From: Desulfovibrio sp. TomC
GTDB taxonomy: Bacteria; Desulfobacterota; Desulfovibrionia; Desulfovibrionales; Desulfovibrionaceae
DNA length: 64,000 nt
Assembly: GCF_000801335.2 (NCBI RefSeq)
Contig: NZ_JSEH01000022.1
Span: 1-64,000, forward strand
Direction of reading: 5' to 3'
Of this stretch, positions 38,952-49,485 are shown one piece after another. The notes beneath the pieces were generated by a model. That model made no database searches. It was not told the DNA's origin and saw nothing but the letters and a program-made list of their open reading frames with translations. Position 1 is the first letter of the stretch; each line of letters begins with the position of its first letter. The position numbers were made by a program, and so were the translations under genes.

Positions 38952-41090
38952 ATGAAAATCTCCAGCAAACTAATCCTGCTGACGACGATTCCACTTATCG
39001 CATTTCTGGCGATCAGCATTCTTTACACCAAAATCAGCATCGACGAATCTAATATAGTAGACAAAATGTCAAAGAATACGCAACTATTTATTGCAACATC
39101 TGATTTAGTTCACGAACTACAGAAAGAACGTGGTCGAACCTCCATATATCTCTCCGGCGGTTCTCAAGACGATATGAATTCACAGAGGAAATTATCCGAC
39201 AATCAAATCAAACCCGTAATTGATGCGCTTAAAACGGAAAACCTTACCCCACAAGTCAAAGAAGCCATTTCTCAAGCAGTCTCAAACATTGAAAAAGTAC
39301 GAACTCAGGCGAATCAAAATTCACCAGCGAGAGAAGTTGTCGATGCATATGGGAAAATCATTGCAGATTTGATGACCAGCGAAACAGCTATCGCTAACTC
39401 CAAAACAACCCGAGGATTCGGAAAATCTTTGACGACCATCATCATACTAGAGACTGCAAAAGAGAATGCAGGAAAACTCCGTGCTACTGTTTCTGGTATC
39501 CTAACAGCTGACAAGCCTATCAACGAAGAGATGTTTACTCGTCTCATTACATTCAAATCCAACATCGATGCAAACCTTGAATCAAAAGCTCTTGTACTTG
39601 GAGCCCAAGCACACTCCCTTCTGGATGAAACCAGAAAATCGCAAGCGTGGCTGGACACAAACAAAGGATTCAACACAGTACTTGTAAAATCAAAAGAAGG
39701 GAATTTTGGGATAAACGGTAAAGATTTTTTCTCTACGATTACTCAAGTCATCGACTCCCTGAACTCTGTCCGTACAAAAGAAATGGCAACTATAGCGAAA
39801 AACCTCTCGACAATTCAAACCGAGATATCTTCATCACTCACAAAAGTTTATGTCGTCATCGGAACCACACTTATTTTATCACTTTTAATTGCATTTTTTG
39901 TAGCAAGATCGATCACAACACCGATCAACCATCTTATTCAGTATGCACAAAAAGTTTCCGGGGGAAATTTAGAAGCTGAAATCAACGAAAAGTTCACGCA
40001 CGAACTTGGGAGCTTGAAATCTTCATTAAGCACCATGATTTCAAATTTAAAAACTAAAATTTCCGAGGCAGAAACAAACAGTAGAAAAGCTGAAGAAGAA
40101 TCTTTACACGCGAAAATCGCCACGAAAGAAGCTGAAGAAGCAAAAGCACTTGCTGAACATGCAAAAGCTGAAGGCATGACTGCAGCGGCTAGTTCTATTG
40201 AAAGTGTCGTAGAAATTGTTAGCTCTGCATCAGAAGAGTTATCGGCACAGATAGAACAATCGACTCAAGGGGCTGAAATTCAGTCACAACGAGTAGCAGA
40301 AACTGCGACTGCCATGGAACAAATGAACGCTACGGTTATGGAAGTAGCGAAGAATGCTTCTCAGGCGGCAGAAACCGCAGACCAAGCTAAACATCAAGCA
40401 CAAGATGGATCTACTGTGGTGACTGAAGTTGTCACAGGTATTGCTGAAGTAGAATCTACAGCTCTTGAATTGAAAAACGATATGACTTTACTTGGAAAAC
40501 GAGCTCTAGAAATTGGGCAAGTTCTTAATGTTATTTCAGATATTGCTGACCAGACAAACCTTCTTGCCCTCAATGCAGCGATTGAAGCTGCTCGGGCAGG
40601 TGATGCAGGACGAGGATTTGCCGTAGTAGCTGATGAAGTTCGGAAATTGGCAGAGAAGACCATGACCGCGACGAAGGAAGTAGGCGATGCGATCAGGGGC
40701 ATCCAGAACGAAGCCAATAAAAACATTGGAAACGTTGATTTAGCAGTAAAAAGGATCAGTTCGGTTACGATTCTAGCGACAAAAGCAGGTGATTCTCTCA
40801 ATGAAATTGTCACGCTTGTTGATTTAACTACGGATCAAGTGCGGGCTATCGCAACAGCTTCCGAACAACAATCCGCAACTAGCGAAGAGATCAACCGAAG
40901 CATTGAAGACGTCAACAGGGTTTCCATGGAAACCTCCGATGGAATGAGACAATCGGCACAGGCAGTCGGTGAATTGGCCACTCAGGCCCAGGTCCTAAAG
41001 CGACTCATTGACGAGATGAAATCTGAGGGTAGTTCTGGTACTACTGCACTTACTGCTGGAAAGAAACCGTTTGCATTAGGGAGAGGGTAA
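38952..41090 (+). CDS. methyl-accepting chemotaxis protein with NIT-type sensor domain
   Basis: The ATG at 38952 lies 9 nt after AGAAGGA; 712 residues. TM1 is at 7-27, TM2 near 300-320. The periplasmic domain contains [20 protein letters not shown], the NIT signature also found in the diguanylate cyclase just upstream. A HAMP linker (about 321-375) and a coiled coil lead to the signalling tip with [20 protein letters not shown] near 537. There is no C-terminal pentapeptide for CheR binding. It would bind CheW/CheA arrays and report a ligand, perhaps nitrate or nitrite (family knowledge; unproved here). A small protein follows 114 nt on. Confidence 0.95.
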   Translation: MKISSKLILLTTIPLIAFLAISILYTKISIDESNIVDKMSKNTQLFIATSDLVHELQKERGRTSIYLSGGSQDDMNSQRKLSDNQIKPVIDALKTENLTPQVKEAISQAVSNIEKVRTQANQNSPAREVVDAYGKIIADLMTSETAIANSKTTRGFGKSLTTIIILETAKENAGKLRATVSGILTADKPINEEMFTRLITFKSNIDANLESKALVLGAQAHSLLDETRKSQAWLDTNKGFNTVLVKSKEGNFGINGKDFFSTITQVIDSLNSVRTKEMATIAKNLSTIQTEISSSLTKVYVVIGTTLILSLLIAFFVARSITTPINHLIQYAQKVSGGNLEAEINEKFTHELGSLKSSLSTMISNLKTKISEAETNSRKAEEESLHAKIATKEAEEAKALAEHAKAEGMTAAASSIESVVEIVSSASEELSAQIEQSTQGAEIQSQRVAETATAMEQMNATVMEVAKNASQAAETADQAKHQAQDGSTVVTEVVTGIAEVESTALELKNDMTLLGKRALEIGQVLNVISDIADQTNLLALNAAIEAARAGDAGRGFAVVADEVRKLAEKTMTATKEVGDAIRGIQNEANKNIGNVDLAVKRISSVTILATKAGDSLNEIVTLVDLTTDQVRAIATASEQQSATSEEINRSIEDVNRVSMETSDGMRQSAQAVGELATQAQVLKRLIDEMKSEGSSGTTALTAGKKPFALGRG

Positions 41091-41204
41091 TTGAGAATAA
41101 TTTTAACTATATCAGGCTACTGTCTGATCCGTTAGGGCATATCGTCCATAGAAACTTTAACTAAGACCAACTGGGGTGAACTTGCATTTTTCCAAAAGAC
41201 ATGT

Positions 41205-41573
41205 GTGAGTCACCCCACAACCCATACGATTGCTATGCCCTACAAAGACCTTAGAACTATCTCAGAAGGCATCCTAGGCGAATCGTCTTCAACAACCTTC
41301 GAAAAGAAAGTTCTACTCGTCATGTATTATTCCGAGCTATTAGCTCTCAACTTCAAAGAAATTGATGCGATATTCCAAACAAATACTAGGGAACGCTTGT
41401 TCAACATATTCTACTTAGATGCTAGTTTTGTCGAACACGTCTACGTTCTTTTTTTAAATTCTGGAATAAACAACATCATGTCTGAAATTTTTGATAGGCT
41501 CATAAGAATTCAAGAGCTACTCCACCAAAGAAAACTTCTTAAATCTTGTAAAACCACGAAATTTGTCCAATAA
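41205..41573 (+). CDS. small chemoreceptor-linked protein A (unknown family)
   Basis: A 122-residue soluble protein, predicted all-helical, that lies directly after the first chemoreceptor. The start is uncertain: GTG at 41205 or ATG at 41235 (MPYKDLRTISEGILGE), both with weak ribosome sites. I recognise no domain. Its central 80 residues align without gaps to the protein at 45035-45394, which likewise follows a chemoreceptor: shared LGE, T, K, YY/YF, L..L, RE/KE, Y, E.V, F at the same spacing. The two are therefore paralogs tied to chemoreceptor genes. Possible roles are an adaptor, a chemoreceptor modulator or a partner in array assembly (inference). Confidence 0.7.
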   Translation: MSHPTTHTIAMPYKDLRTISEGILGESSSTTFEKKVLLVMYYSELLALNFKEIDAIFQTNTRERLFNIFYLDASFVEHVYVLFLNSGINNIMSEIFDRLIRIQELLHQRKLLKSCKTTKFVQ

Positions 41574-42405
41574 GTGCTTTTCAGTCCAGTCAAAAACGAA
41601 GGAAATTTCGTATTTGGAAAAAGCATTCGATTACAGGTGGTTAACATTACTGAGCCGCCCTACCCCACTCCAGGATCAGGGACAGGGAAGTTTTAATGAC
41701 TGTAGCACCATCACGGGGCTGAAAAATGGCAGAGTCCTGCGATCCGACACCATCGTTTCTGGTCCGAAATGCCCTCTTCCGCCGTTGTCGTCGATCCAAT
41801 TCCAAATATTTAACATTTCTATCCATCAACTGAAAATCAAAAATTCCAGTAAACTGGACTTTTCAAAAGTCGGTAACTTCGTTGTATTTTTCTCAGAAAA
41901 CACCTGCAACCCTCCCTTGGGGAAATCTGGATTCGGGTTTTCCCCTCGGACACCTTGGCCCGTTCCCGATGCTTTCCCAATCGTCACGTTGGTTGGACTT
42001 CCGTTAGACCAAAATCACAGGAAATCGCCAACGTCAATATTCAAAAAACATCTGCTTTAAATAGTAATTTTCTATGCCAGACGAGACATATGTCAGATTA
42101 TAAACGCAACGACATTGCAAATCCCACTTTATGCTTAAAGCCCTGACCGTAAAAAATAACTCACTGAACTCGTTTGCGCAACTACTTTGCTCAAAACATT
42201 TAGCTTGAAAAAATTTTGCACCGGAGGTAAAAAAAATTATATTTCCAGACTCTACCAGTTTTTACGAAGCGATATTTGGGAGCGCATATGAATTGCTTTT
42301 TAAATAACCATCACTCTCACTGCATTGGTACAACGCGGGAGGCTTCATCGAAAGAAATAGCATCGTCACTCACCCTGAAACCCGGAAACCTGACGGGGGA
42401 AATCG
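41574..42405. other. 830-nt gap with repeat copy II and a possible 45-residue leader
   Basis: No convincing long gene. 41,721-42,010 is repeat copy II. After it the sequence is AT-rich, with a consensus GGAGGT at 42,222 that is not followed by a normal start codon. Confidence 0.5.
41721..42010 (+). repeat. dispersed structured island repeat, copy II
   Basis: P1 at 41,728 (GGCAGAGTCCTGC), then TTTCTGGTCCG, P2 at 41,844-41,858 (TCCAGT-AA-ACTGGA, then CTTTT) and the block CCTCCCTTGGGGAAATCTGG with TCGGACACCTTGG. The order and spacing match copies I and III. Confidence 0.7.
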
Positions 42406-42425
42406 ATGAAAGAACCTACAGATAG
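42288..42425 (+). CDS. possible 45-residue leader overlapping cheW
   Basis: An ATG at 42288 stands 5 nt after GGGAG and opens 45 codons (MNCFLNNHHSHCIGTTREAS...), ending 20 nt inside cheW. The sequence has no family resemblance. It may couple translation of cheW or be chance. Confidence 0.25.
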   Translation: MNCFLNNHHSHCIGTTREASSKEIASSLTLKPGNLTGEIDERTYR

Positions 42426-42915
42426 CTGCGATGACCAGTACTTGACTTTTACCCTAGAAAAAGGGTTATACGCCTTAAGTATCAATCATGTAAGAGAAGT
42501 TCTTGAGTATGTGACCATCACCAGAATGCCTAGGACGCCGGACTATATCTGTGGTGTTATCAATTTAAGAGGTCACGCAGTCCCAGTAGTCGACCTCAAA
42601 GTAAAGTTCGGCCTCGGCCAAACCGAAAAAACCATTAATACGTGCATCATAATTACCGAAGTAAATTTTGAAGGTGACCAAACTGTTTTCGGGATTCTTT
42701 CGGATTCTGTCCGAGAAGTCTACGAAATGGATGCAGGACAAATCGAACCACCGCCAAATATGGGCACTGCCATTCGAAAAGATTTCATTGTCGGGATGGG
42801 TCGGTCAGATGAAGTATTTATTATAATTTTAGACATCAATAAAGTGTTCAGCTCACAGGAGTTAGCCAACGTTCTCGATGCTGTGGAGAACGAACAGGCT
42901 GCCATAGCTCTATAA
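42406..42915 (+). CDS. cheW: chemotaxis coupling protein CheW
   Basis: The 169-residue protein, ATG at 42406 after GGGGGA, is a single CheW domain: YLTFTLEKGLYALSINHVRE, PDYICGVINLRGHAVPVVDL and the C-terminal FIVGMGRSDEVFIIILDINK. CheW links chemoreceptor tips to CheA. It lies 67 nt upstream of the second chemoreceptor and is probably co-transcribed with it. No CheA gene is present in the window, so this CheW must work with a kinase encoded elsewhere. Confidence 0.95.
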   Translation: MKEPTDSCDDQYLTFTLEKGLYALSINHVREVLEYVTITRMPRTPDYICGVINLRGHAVPVVDLKVKFGLGQTEKTINTCIIITEVNFEGDQTVFGILSDSVREVYEMDAGQIEPPPNMGTAIRKDFIVGMGRSDEVFIIILDINKVFSSQELANVLDAVENEQAAIAL

Positions 42916-42982
42916 TCATTCTTTTCAAATGGACCGTCGCAACTTCATTTTGAACTGACCAAATACTAATCAGGAGGATAAG

Positions 42983-44992
42983 ATGCGAAATCTTAAACTT
43001 GGAATGAAGATAGGCATTGGCTTTGGCATCCTCATTTTGATAGCATGCTCTCTTGGAGGAATGGCTGTGTTTAACATGACAAACGTTGAACACGATGCAA
43101 AAAAATTGTCAGACGAATACGTACCAGAAGTAGCTATTGCCACCAACGTCGAACGCTCATCATTTTTAACAATGTATGCCTGGCGCGGATACAGTCTTTC
43201 AGAAGAAACCTCTTTTCTCGAAGAAGGTAAAAAGGAACTTAGCCAAGTTCAAAAGCATTTATCTGATGCCAAAACACATGCCGACAAGTACTCTGACTTG
43301 GTCAAGCTGCGGGAAAACGTTGCTCTGGCCCAAAGCAAAGTTAATGAATATTCAAAACTTGCCGATCAAACCGTAGCTCAAATCCAAGCACTAGATAAAG
43401 ACCGAAAACTACTTGACACTGCAGCAACTAGCTACGCAAAAAACACAAGCGATTTCCTTAAAAGTCAAGAAGATGCTCTTGCCAAAGAAATCTCCAATGG
43501 AACATCTGGCGACAAGCTTAAAGAAAGGACCAGCAAAGTTTCAATGATCAACGATGTCATAGACATTGGAAATGAAACACGCATTTTGGTCTGGAAAGCG
43601 CAAGCCCTCAGGGAACCTAAAATTCTTGAAGGAGCAATGAGTAACTTCCCAAAGATTGAAGATTTACTGGCAAAAATAAAAAGCATTACGTTTGCCGAAG
43701 CAAATATTCGGCAGTTAGCAACAACCAGTGAATCAGCACAAGCTTACAAATCTGCGATGACAGGTCTAGTTACAAATTGGAATGAATTACAAAAAATCAA
43801 CGTCAAAAGGACAGAGATCGGCCAAGCAGTTTTAAGTGCTGCGGCTCAGACATCACTTGCAGGTATGGATCAAACAAGTGAGATTTCGAAGGAAGCAGTC
43901 ACCAGTCTTGGGACTGCCTCTACTACCATGGTTGTAGGACTTTCTATCGCCCTTCTCCTAGGTATTATCGTTTCAGTCGTTTTAACAAAAGCAATTACGG
44001 GGCCAGTTCAAAAGGGTGTTCAGTTTGCCGAAGCCATGTCTAACGGAGATTTCACCAAAACCCTTGAAATAGATCAAAAAGACGAAATCGGTATTTTGGC
44101 AGCATCCCTTAATACTATGGTTGTAAAATTGCGTGAGGTTGTGGCTGAAATTCAATCTGCCTCAGAGAATGTTGCTTCTGGTTCAGAAGAATTATCTGCT
44201 TCAGCTCAAAGCATGTCTCAAGGTGCAACAGAACAAGCGGCCAGCGTTGAAGAGATTTCTTCATCCATGGAGCAAATGTCCTCAAACATAAAACAAAATG
44301 CTGAGAATGCCCAGCAAACCCAGTCTATTGCAGTCAAAGCCGCACAAGACGCTCAAGAAGGTGGAAAAGCTGTCATTTCAGCTGTGACCGCCATGAAAAA
44401 TATTGCTGAAAAGATTTCGATTATCGAAGAAATAGCACGTCAGACCAACCTGTTAGCCCTTAACGCAGCTATCGAAGCAGCTAGAGCAGGTGAACACGGT
44501 AAAGGGTTTGCGGTCGTAGCCGCAGAAGTCAGGAAACTGGCTGAACGGAGTGGCAGTGCTGCCTCGGAAATTTCTGATCTTTCGACCTCGAGTGTTCGAA
44601 TTGCTGAGCAAGCTGGGCAAATGTTGACCAAGATGGTCCCAGACATCCAGCGGACGGCAGAACTCGTCCAGGAAATTGCTGCGTCCAGTATGGAACAAAA
44701 CTCTGGAGCAGATCAGATAAATAAAGCCATTACTCAACTTGATCAGGTTGTCCAACAGAACGCATCTGCTTCCGAGGAAATGGCATCGACATCTGAAGAA
44801 CTCTCGAGTCAAGCTGAACAACTTCAAAGCACAATTGAATTTTTCCAAGTTGGCACTACTGCTAATAGACGACGTGCAACACCAAAAGCATTGCCTACTG
44901 GCCGTGCACGGGTTGTTTCCACGTCCAGAAAGCAAACTTCTACCGCAAAAATTGATTTGGATATGGACGATCACGACTTCGAAAAATTTTAG
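42983..44992 (+). CDS. methyl-accepting chemotaxis protein
   Basis: The ATG at 42983 follows AGGAGGATAAG; 669 residues. TM1 is at about 8-30 and TM2 at 316-337. The roughly 280-residue periplasmic part is helical, with the [14 protein letters not shown] helix, and looks like a helical bimodular (HBM)-type sensor. HAMP follows, then the methylation helices and the signalling tip [20 protein letters not shown] near 489. The C-terminal tail (about 45 residues, rich in Arg, Thr and Ser, ending [10 protein letters not shown]) lacks a CheR pentapeptide. A small protein is encoded 42 nt downstream, across a hairpin. Confidence 0.95.
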   Translation: MRNLKLGMKIGIGFGILILIACSLGGMAVFNMTNVEHDAKKLSDEYVPEVAIATNVERSSFLTMYAWRGYSLSEETSFLEEGKKELSQVQKHLSDAKTHADKYSDLVKLRENVALAQSKVNEYSKLADQTVAQIQALDKDRKLLDTAATSYAKNTSDFLKSQEDALAKEISNGTSGDKLKERTSKVSMINDVIDIGNETRILVWKAQALREPKILEGAMSNFPKIEDLLAKIKSITFAEANIRQLATTSESAQAYKSAMTGLVTNWNELQKINVKRTEIGQAVLSAAAQTSLAGMDQTSEISKEAVTSLGTASTTMVVGLSIALLLGIIVSVVLTKAITGPVQKGVQFAEAMSNGDFTKTLEIDQKDEIGILAASLNTMVVKLREVVAEIQSASENVASGSEELSASAQSMSQGATEQAASVEEISSSMEQMSSNIKQNAENAQQTQSIAVKAAQDAQEGGKAVISAVTAMKNIAEKISIIEEIARQTNLLALNAAIEAARAGEHGKGFAVVAAEVRKLAERSGSAASEISDLSTSSVRIAEQAGQMLTKMVPDIQRTAELVQEIAASSMEQNSGADQINKAITQLDQVVQQNASASEEMASTSEELSSQAEQLQSTIEFFQVGTTANRRRATPKALPTGRARVVSTSRKQTSTAKIDLDMDDHDFEKF

Positions 44993-45000
44993 CGGTTTAC

Positions 45001-45033
45001 GCAAGGAGGTGGGGCCTTCCCCCACCTCCTTGC
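45001..45033 (+). promoter_or_regulatory. hairpin containing a perfect Shine-Dalgarno in its 5' arm
   Basis: GCAAGGAGGTGGG pairs with CCCACCTCCTTGC (13 bp, plus one closing pair). There is no T-run, so it is a poor terminator. AAGGAGGT in the 5' arm is a full anti-16S match, buried in the stem. The ATG of the next gene starts 2 nt after the stem and has no other ribosome site. Confidence 0.7.
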
Positions 45034-45034
45034 A

Positions 45035-45394
45035 ATGAGCACACAGATGAATCTTTGCCAAGCCATAGATACGAATAAACAGCTTTCTGAAATGATTCAA
45101 ATGGTTGGGAATAAACTTTTGGGAGAAACCAAAGACAGGACCCAGATCAACAAAAGTTTTTTAGCCATATATTTTATTAACTTAATAGTTCTTGAAGATA
45201 AAAGATTTCTCAAAGCATATAACAATGCGGGCAAAGAAAACATACTTATTTCCCTCTACAATTCGGAAATAATACTCGAAGAGGTAGAGCAAAATTTTCA
45301 CGAAAACGATTTCTGTCAAATCGTACGTCTACTTTCAAATTTTCTTATAAATATGTCGGCCAACACCATGAACTCAAAAGCAAGTCCATCATAG
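45035..45394 (+). CDS. small chemoreceptor-linked protein B (unknown family)
   Basis: A 119-residue soluble, mostly helical protein between the second chemoreceptor and cheV. It is a paralog of the 41205-41573 product: the segment from KLLGETKDRTQINKSFLAIY to the LI pair near residue 107 aligns without gaps to the same stretch there. Identity is low but hydrophobic positions match throughout. Starts at 45035 or 45047 are possible; the hairpin just upstream probably controls translation. Function unknown; position inside a CheW-MCP-CheV set argues for a chemosensory role. Confidence 0.75.
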   Translation: MSTQMNLCQAIDTNKQLSEMIQMVGNKLLGETKDRTQINKSFLAIYFINLIVLEDKRFLKAYNNAGKENILISLYNSEIILEEVEQNFHENDFCQIVRLLSNFLINMSANTMNSKASPS

Positions 45395-45416
45395 CATACG
45401 CTAAAAGAGGAAACCC

Positions 45417-46385
45417 ATGTCACAAGAAATACTACTCGAAACAGGGACTAACGAGTTTGAAATTTTAGAGTTTTTTATTTCGTCACAAAAAGATGAGGAA
45501 TCACCACTTGAAGTTAATTCGTTCGGAATTAACGTTGCCAAAGTCGTGGAAGTAATTGAAAATCCAGGGCTTGAACTTACCTACGACAATGTCAATCCCT
45601 GTTTCATGGGAGTTATTCCTCTACGGGGTGAAATCTTACCTGTGCTCGACCTTTCAAAATGGCTTAAGCTGCCTAAAAAAAAGTTCAGAAATGAAATAAT
45701 AATTGTGACTGAATTCAGTAAGCAAATAGCCGGATTCTTAGTCTCAGGTGTCGTTGAAATTCATCGACTGGATTGGACCCAAGTCGAATCACCAGACAAA
45801 CTAGTAGCATCTTACAAAGAGAACTGCATAGTTGGGATCATTCAAATCGAAGAAAAAATTATTCAACTCCTTGACTTAGAATACATGATCTCTGATATGA
45901 CGGGTGTCACGATTGAAGCGAAAATCGACCGTTTCATTTCAGAGAAGAAATACCGAGCTTTAATAGCTGACGATTCCAAACTAATCCGCGAAATGCTAAG
46001 AATTTCTCTGGGAGAAGCAAACTTTGAAGTACGTGAGTTCACAAATGGCTTCGACTGTTGGAATTATTTAAACCAGCGTGCATCTGATACTTCAGACGAC
46101 TCACTTCCAAAACAACTTGATTTTGACATCGTTATAACAGATATCGAAATGCCTCAAATGGATGGCTTCACTCTCACAAAGAAAATTAAACAAAATTCAC
46201 TTTTAAAAAATCTGCCTGTTTTGCTTTATTCTTCAATCATCACTGAAGAACTATACCACAAGGGCCAATCGGTTGGAGCAGACGAGCAAATGTCAAAACC
46301 CGACCTACACAAGGTTCCGCAGGTTTCTGTAAAATTGATTGAAAAATACCAGTCAAAGCAACATATTGAAAATTTTCCGAGATAA
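45417..46385 (+). CDS. cheV: CheV-type coupling protein (CheW domain plus receiver)
   Basis: The 322-residue protein starts at 45417 after AGAGGAAA. Residues 10 to about 170 are a CheW-like domain (FGINVAKVVEVIENPG, GVIPLRGEILPVLDLSKWL). Residues 180-310 are a receiver: RALIADDSKLIREMLRISLG, phosphorylation site in IVITDIEMPQMDG (near 241) and the switch Lys in MSKPDL. CheV couples receptors to CheA and dampens signalling when phosphorylated (adaptation). It is the fourth chemosensory gene of the block. Confidence 0.95.
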   Translation: MSQEILLETGTNEFEILEFFISSQKDEESPLEVNSFGINVAKVVEVIENPGLELTYDNVNPCFMGVIPLRGEILPVLDLSKWLKLPKKKFRNEIIIVTEFSKQIAGFLVSGVVEIHRLDWTQVESPDKLVASYKENCIVGIIQIEEKIIQLLDLEYMISDMTGVTIEAKIDRFISEKKYRALIADDSKLIREMLRISLGEANFEVREFTNGFDCWNYLNQRASDTSDDSLPKQLDFDIVITDIEMPQMDGFTLTKKIKQNSLLKNLPVLLYSSIITEELYHKGQSVGADEQMSKPDLHKVPQVSVKLIEKYQSKQHIENFPR

Positions 46386-46510
46386 GTTTTTTCTTTTCAG
46401 AAAAAACTCACTCTTTTTAAGATTTAAAACTAAACACTACGTTACACGAAGCCAAGACAACTGCAACTTTATGATGCAAGGTTAACACCTTTAAATACCC
46501 AAGGAACCCG

Positions 46511-49405
46511 ATGTCACACCCTAAAGAATTTAATAGCCAAATATCCAAAGAGATGGAGGCTCTTAGCAAGACAGCTATGTACGACAAAGGATTGTTCAAC
46601 ACTGTCTTAAGTTGTCTTCCAATGCCTTATTTCCTTGTCGACACCTCAGAGCGTATTCTCCAAACGAATCTAGCATGTCTAGAAATGCTCAAAATTATTG
46701 GACCTATTGAAACCACTTACGGAAAAACTTTGGGTGAAGTTTTTTATAATGACCCAACACATATAACTTTTATGAGTCACACCCTTCGTCAGGGAACTGT
46801 TTATCGCGACCTTGAGGTTCCTACCAAGGATCATCTTGAAAATGACCTTCATATCATAGCAAATATTTTTCCACTTTATGACACAAACAATACCTGTATA
46901 GGCGGAATGAGCATTTACGTCAACCATACAGAACGCAAAATGACACAAAAAGCTTTACAGGAAAGTGAAAAGAAAAATTATGACCTCATCCAAAATCTTC
47001 ATGCAGGAGTCGTTGTCCACGCATCGGATTCTAGAATAATTGTCGCTAATGACCAAGCTTCTCAGCTACTTGGGCTTTCCATTTCCCAACTGAAAGGGAA
47101 AAATGCGATAGATCCTGAGTGGTTTTTTATTCATGAAAATGGAACGAAAATGTCCTTCGTAGAATACCCAGTATCTCAGGTGATCGCTACTCGTTCCCCA
47201 GTGAGGAATTTAATTTTAGGGATAAATCGTCCTTTGCACAACGACTTAGTTTGGGTTCTAGTTAATGCTTTTCCTGAGTTTGATCAACAAAATGAACTGC
47301 TCCAAGTTGTTGTAACCTTTGTCGACATAACTGATCGCAAAAAATCTGAAGAACAAATTCTTCGAAACGAAACGAGGTTACTTTCCCTTGTAAATATTCT
47401 CCAACATCCATTCACTTCTGCCCAGGAGTTTTTGGATTTTGCTCTCGATGAAGCTATAAAACTAACTGAGAGTAAAATTGGATATATTTATCACTACGAC
47501 GAGGATAGACGTGTTTTTACTTTAAACACGTGGTCAAATGAAGTTATGCATGAATGTAGCATCACGTCTCCGCAAGCTCGTTATGAACTAGACAAAACTG
47601 GCATCTGGGGAGAAGCGGTCCGCCAACGCAAGCCGATAATTCTAAACAAATTTGAGGAGGAGCACGCATTAAAAAAGGGGTTTCCCACTGGACATGCTCT
47701 TTTGAAATCATTCATGACGATTCCAGTGTTCAAAGAAAACAAGATAATTTTAGTCGTTGGCATGGGGAACAAAGACACTGACTACTCTAGTAGTGACGTC
47801 TACCAGTTAACACTGTTAATGGACTCCGTTTCAAAAATACTTCACCAAAAAAAGGCTGAACGAGCACTCGTAAAAAGCGAAGAGACTCTCCGCTCAATAA
47901 TTCATGAGACGCCCATCGGCATACATATCTATGAACTTGTCGAAAACGCACTCGTATTTAGCGGTGCGAACCCAGCAGCAGACTTAATACTAGGTATAAA
48001 TCACTCTGATTTAATTGGAAAAAATATTGCCGACGCTTTCCCAATGCTTGCAGAAAACGATATATCTGCTCGCTATCTCGAGGCATTGCAAACGGGTAAA
48101 ACATGGCACACTGAGCAACTAGGATATGAGGACGCCAACATATCCGGTATTTATGAAATTCTTTGCTTTCGAATTTTTCTTGACCAGATAGCAGTAATGT
48201 TTCTCGATGTCACAACACGCAAACAACAGGAACTTGAGCTTGAAAAAGCAAAAAAAACTGCTGAAGCTGCGAATAAAGCAAAATCTGAATTTTTAGCCAA
48301 CATGAGCCATGAAATAAGAACGCCATTAAACGGGATCATGGGTATGCTTCAATTACTTGAATCTACGAACCCGGATCATGAGCAAAGCGAGTATATTGAT
48401 ATTGCACTTAGTTCTGGCAGAAATTTAACTCGTTTAATCTCTGACATTTTAGACTTATCTCGAATAGAACAAGGCAGTGTCACCCTAGAAAATCATGGAT
48501 TCAGTATCAACCACCTCATAGAAGACGTTGTCAACACTTTCATAACTGAGTTAACAACGAAACAAATTCAACTTTCTACGCGCATTGACAAATCTATTCC
48601 TGAAATTATTTACGGAGATTCAGGCAGACTCAGGCAAATTATATTTAATATCTTCGGAAATTCAATTAAGTTTACCCCACACGGGCGCGTATATATCTCG
48701 ATTAATTCACTAACAGTAAAGAAAACAATACACATTTTTATAGAAATATCTGACACCGGCATTGGAATCCCAGAAGATAAGCTCGATGAAATTTTTGTCC
48801 CTTTCACCCAAGTTGATGGTTCTTTGACCCGTAAATACGGAGGAGTAGGCCTTGGACTTTCAATTGTAAAAAAATTACTTTTAATCATGGAAGGCAGTAT
48901 TACTGTCGACAACAATGAGGGAGGGGGTACTACAACTTGTATTGCAATTCCTTTTAAGATTACTGAGCCTCCGATCCTAGAGGAGACAGATAAAACTACC
49001 GACATCACTCACGAAAATTTTTCGAATCTAAAAATACTTATCGCTGAAGATGACTACGTTAACCAATTGACAATATCTAGCTTCGTTAAAAGAATTGGTC
49101 ACATTCCATTATGCGCAAAAGACGGAGTTGAAGCTTTAAAGTTGCTAAAATCTGAAAATTACGATTTAATTCTGATGGATATACAAATGCCGAATCTTGA
49201 TGGAGTAGAAACGACTATAGCGATAAGGAATTCAAACAAAAACTTCTCCAAAATACCTATTATAGCTCTGACTGCTCATGCTATGGCTGGAGACCGAGAA
49301 AAATTTTTGGCCCATGGCATGGACGGCTACTTATCAAAGCCAATCATCCTCGAAGACTTAAAGAACGCAATAGATCAAATATTTAGCCCAGACACAAGCG
49401 CTTAA
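46511..49405 (+). CDS. soluble hybrid histidine kinase (PAS-PAS-GAF-PAS-HisKA-HATPase-REC)
   Basis: The 964-residue protein starts at 46511 after AAGGA. There is no membrane segment, so it senses inside the cell. In order: PAS (about 25-145), PAS (150-280), GAF (290-450, with [20 protein letters not shown] and [14 protein letters not shown]), PAS (455-575), HisKA with [15 protein letters not shown] (His near 600), HATPase ([20 protein letters not shown]) and a receiver ([13 protein letters not shown], Asp near 891). The GAF domain is the type often joined to diguanylate cyclases and kinases in Deltaproteobacteria. No HPt or response regulator partner lies nearby. It is the last gene of the signalling block. 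Confidence 0.94.
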   Translation: MSHPKEFNSQISKEMEALSKTAMYDKGLFNTVLSCLPMPYFLVDTSERILQTNLACLEMLKIIGPIETTYGKTLGEVFYNDPTHITFMSHTLRQGTVYRDLEVPTKDHLENDLHIIANIFPLYDTNNTCIGGMSIYVNHTERKMTQKALQESEKKNYDLIQNLHAGVVVHASDSRIIVANDQASQLLGLSISQLKGKNAIDPEWFFIHENGTKMSFVEYPVSQVIATRSPVRNLILGINRPLHNDLVWVLVNAFPEFDQQNELLQVVVTFVDITDRKKSEEQILRNETRLLSLVNILQHPFTSAQEFLDFALDEAIKLTESKIGYIYHYDEDRRVFTLNTWSNEVMHECSITSPQARYELDKTGIWGEAVRQRKPIILNKFEEEHALKKGFPTGHALLKSFMTIPVFKENKIILVVGMGNKDTDYSSSDVYQLTLLMDSVSKILHQKKAERALVKSEETLRSIIHETPIGIHIYELVENALVFSGANPAADLILGINHSDLIGKNIADAFPMLAENDISARYLEALQTGKTWHTEQLGYEDANISGIYEILCFRIFLDQIAVMFLDVTTRKQQELELEKAKKTAEAANKAKSEFLANMSHEIRTPLNGIMGMLQLLESTNPDHEQSEYIDIALSSGRNLTRLISDILDLSRIEQGSVTLENHGFSINHLIEDVVNTFITELTTKQIQLSTRIDKSIPEIIYGDSGRLRQIIFNIFGNSIKFTPHGRVYISINSLTVKKTIHIFIEISDTGIGIPEDKLDEIFVPFTQVDGSLTRKYGGVGLGLSIVKKLLLIMEGSITVDNNEGGGTTTCIAIPFKITEPPILEETDKTTDITHENFSNLKILIAEDDYVNQLTISSFVKRIGHIPLCAKDGVEALKLLKSENYDLILMDIQMPNLDGVETTIAIRNSNKNFSKIPIIALTAHAMAGDREKFLAHGMDGYLSKPIILEDLKNAIDQIFSPDTSA

Positions 49406-49423
49406 GCTTTACAAAACGTACAA

Positions 49424-49470
49424 GTGAAAAAGCCCACGCCCCAACTTGGACCACGTGGGCTTTCACTTTT
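49424..49470. terminator. bidirectional terminator
   Basis: GTGAAAAAGCCCACG pairs with CGTGGGCTTTCAC (two bulged A) around CCCCAACTTGGAC, between the convergent hybrid kinase and the AbrB-like gene. A worn copy lies at 38.4 kb. Confidence 0.8.
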
Positions 49471-49485
49471 CGTTACCGGAACAAA

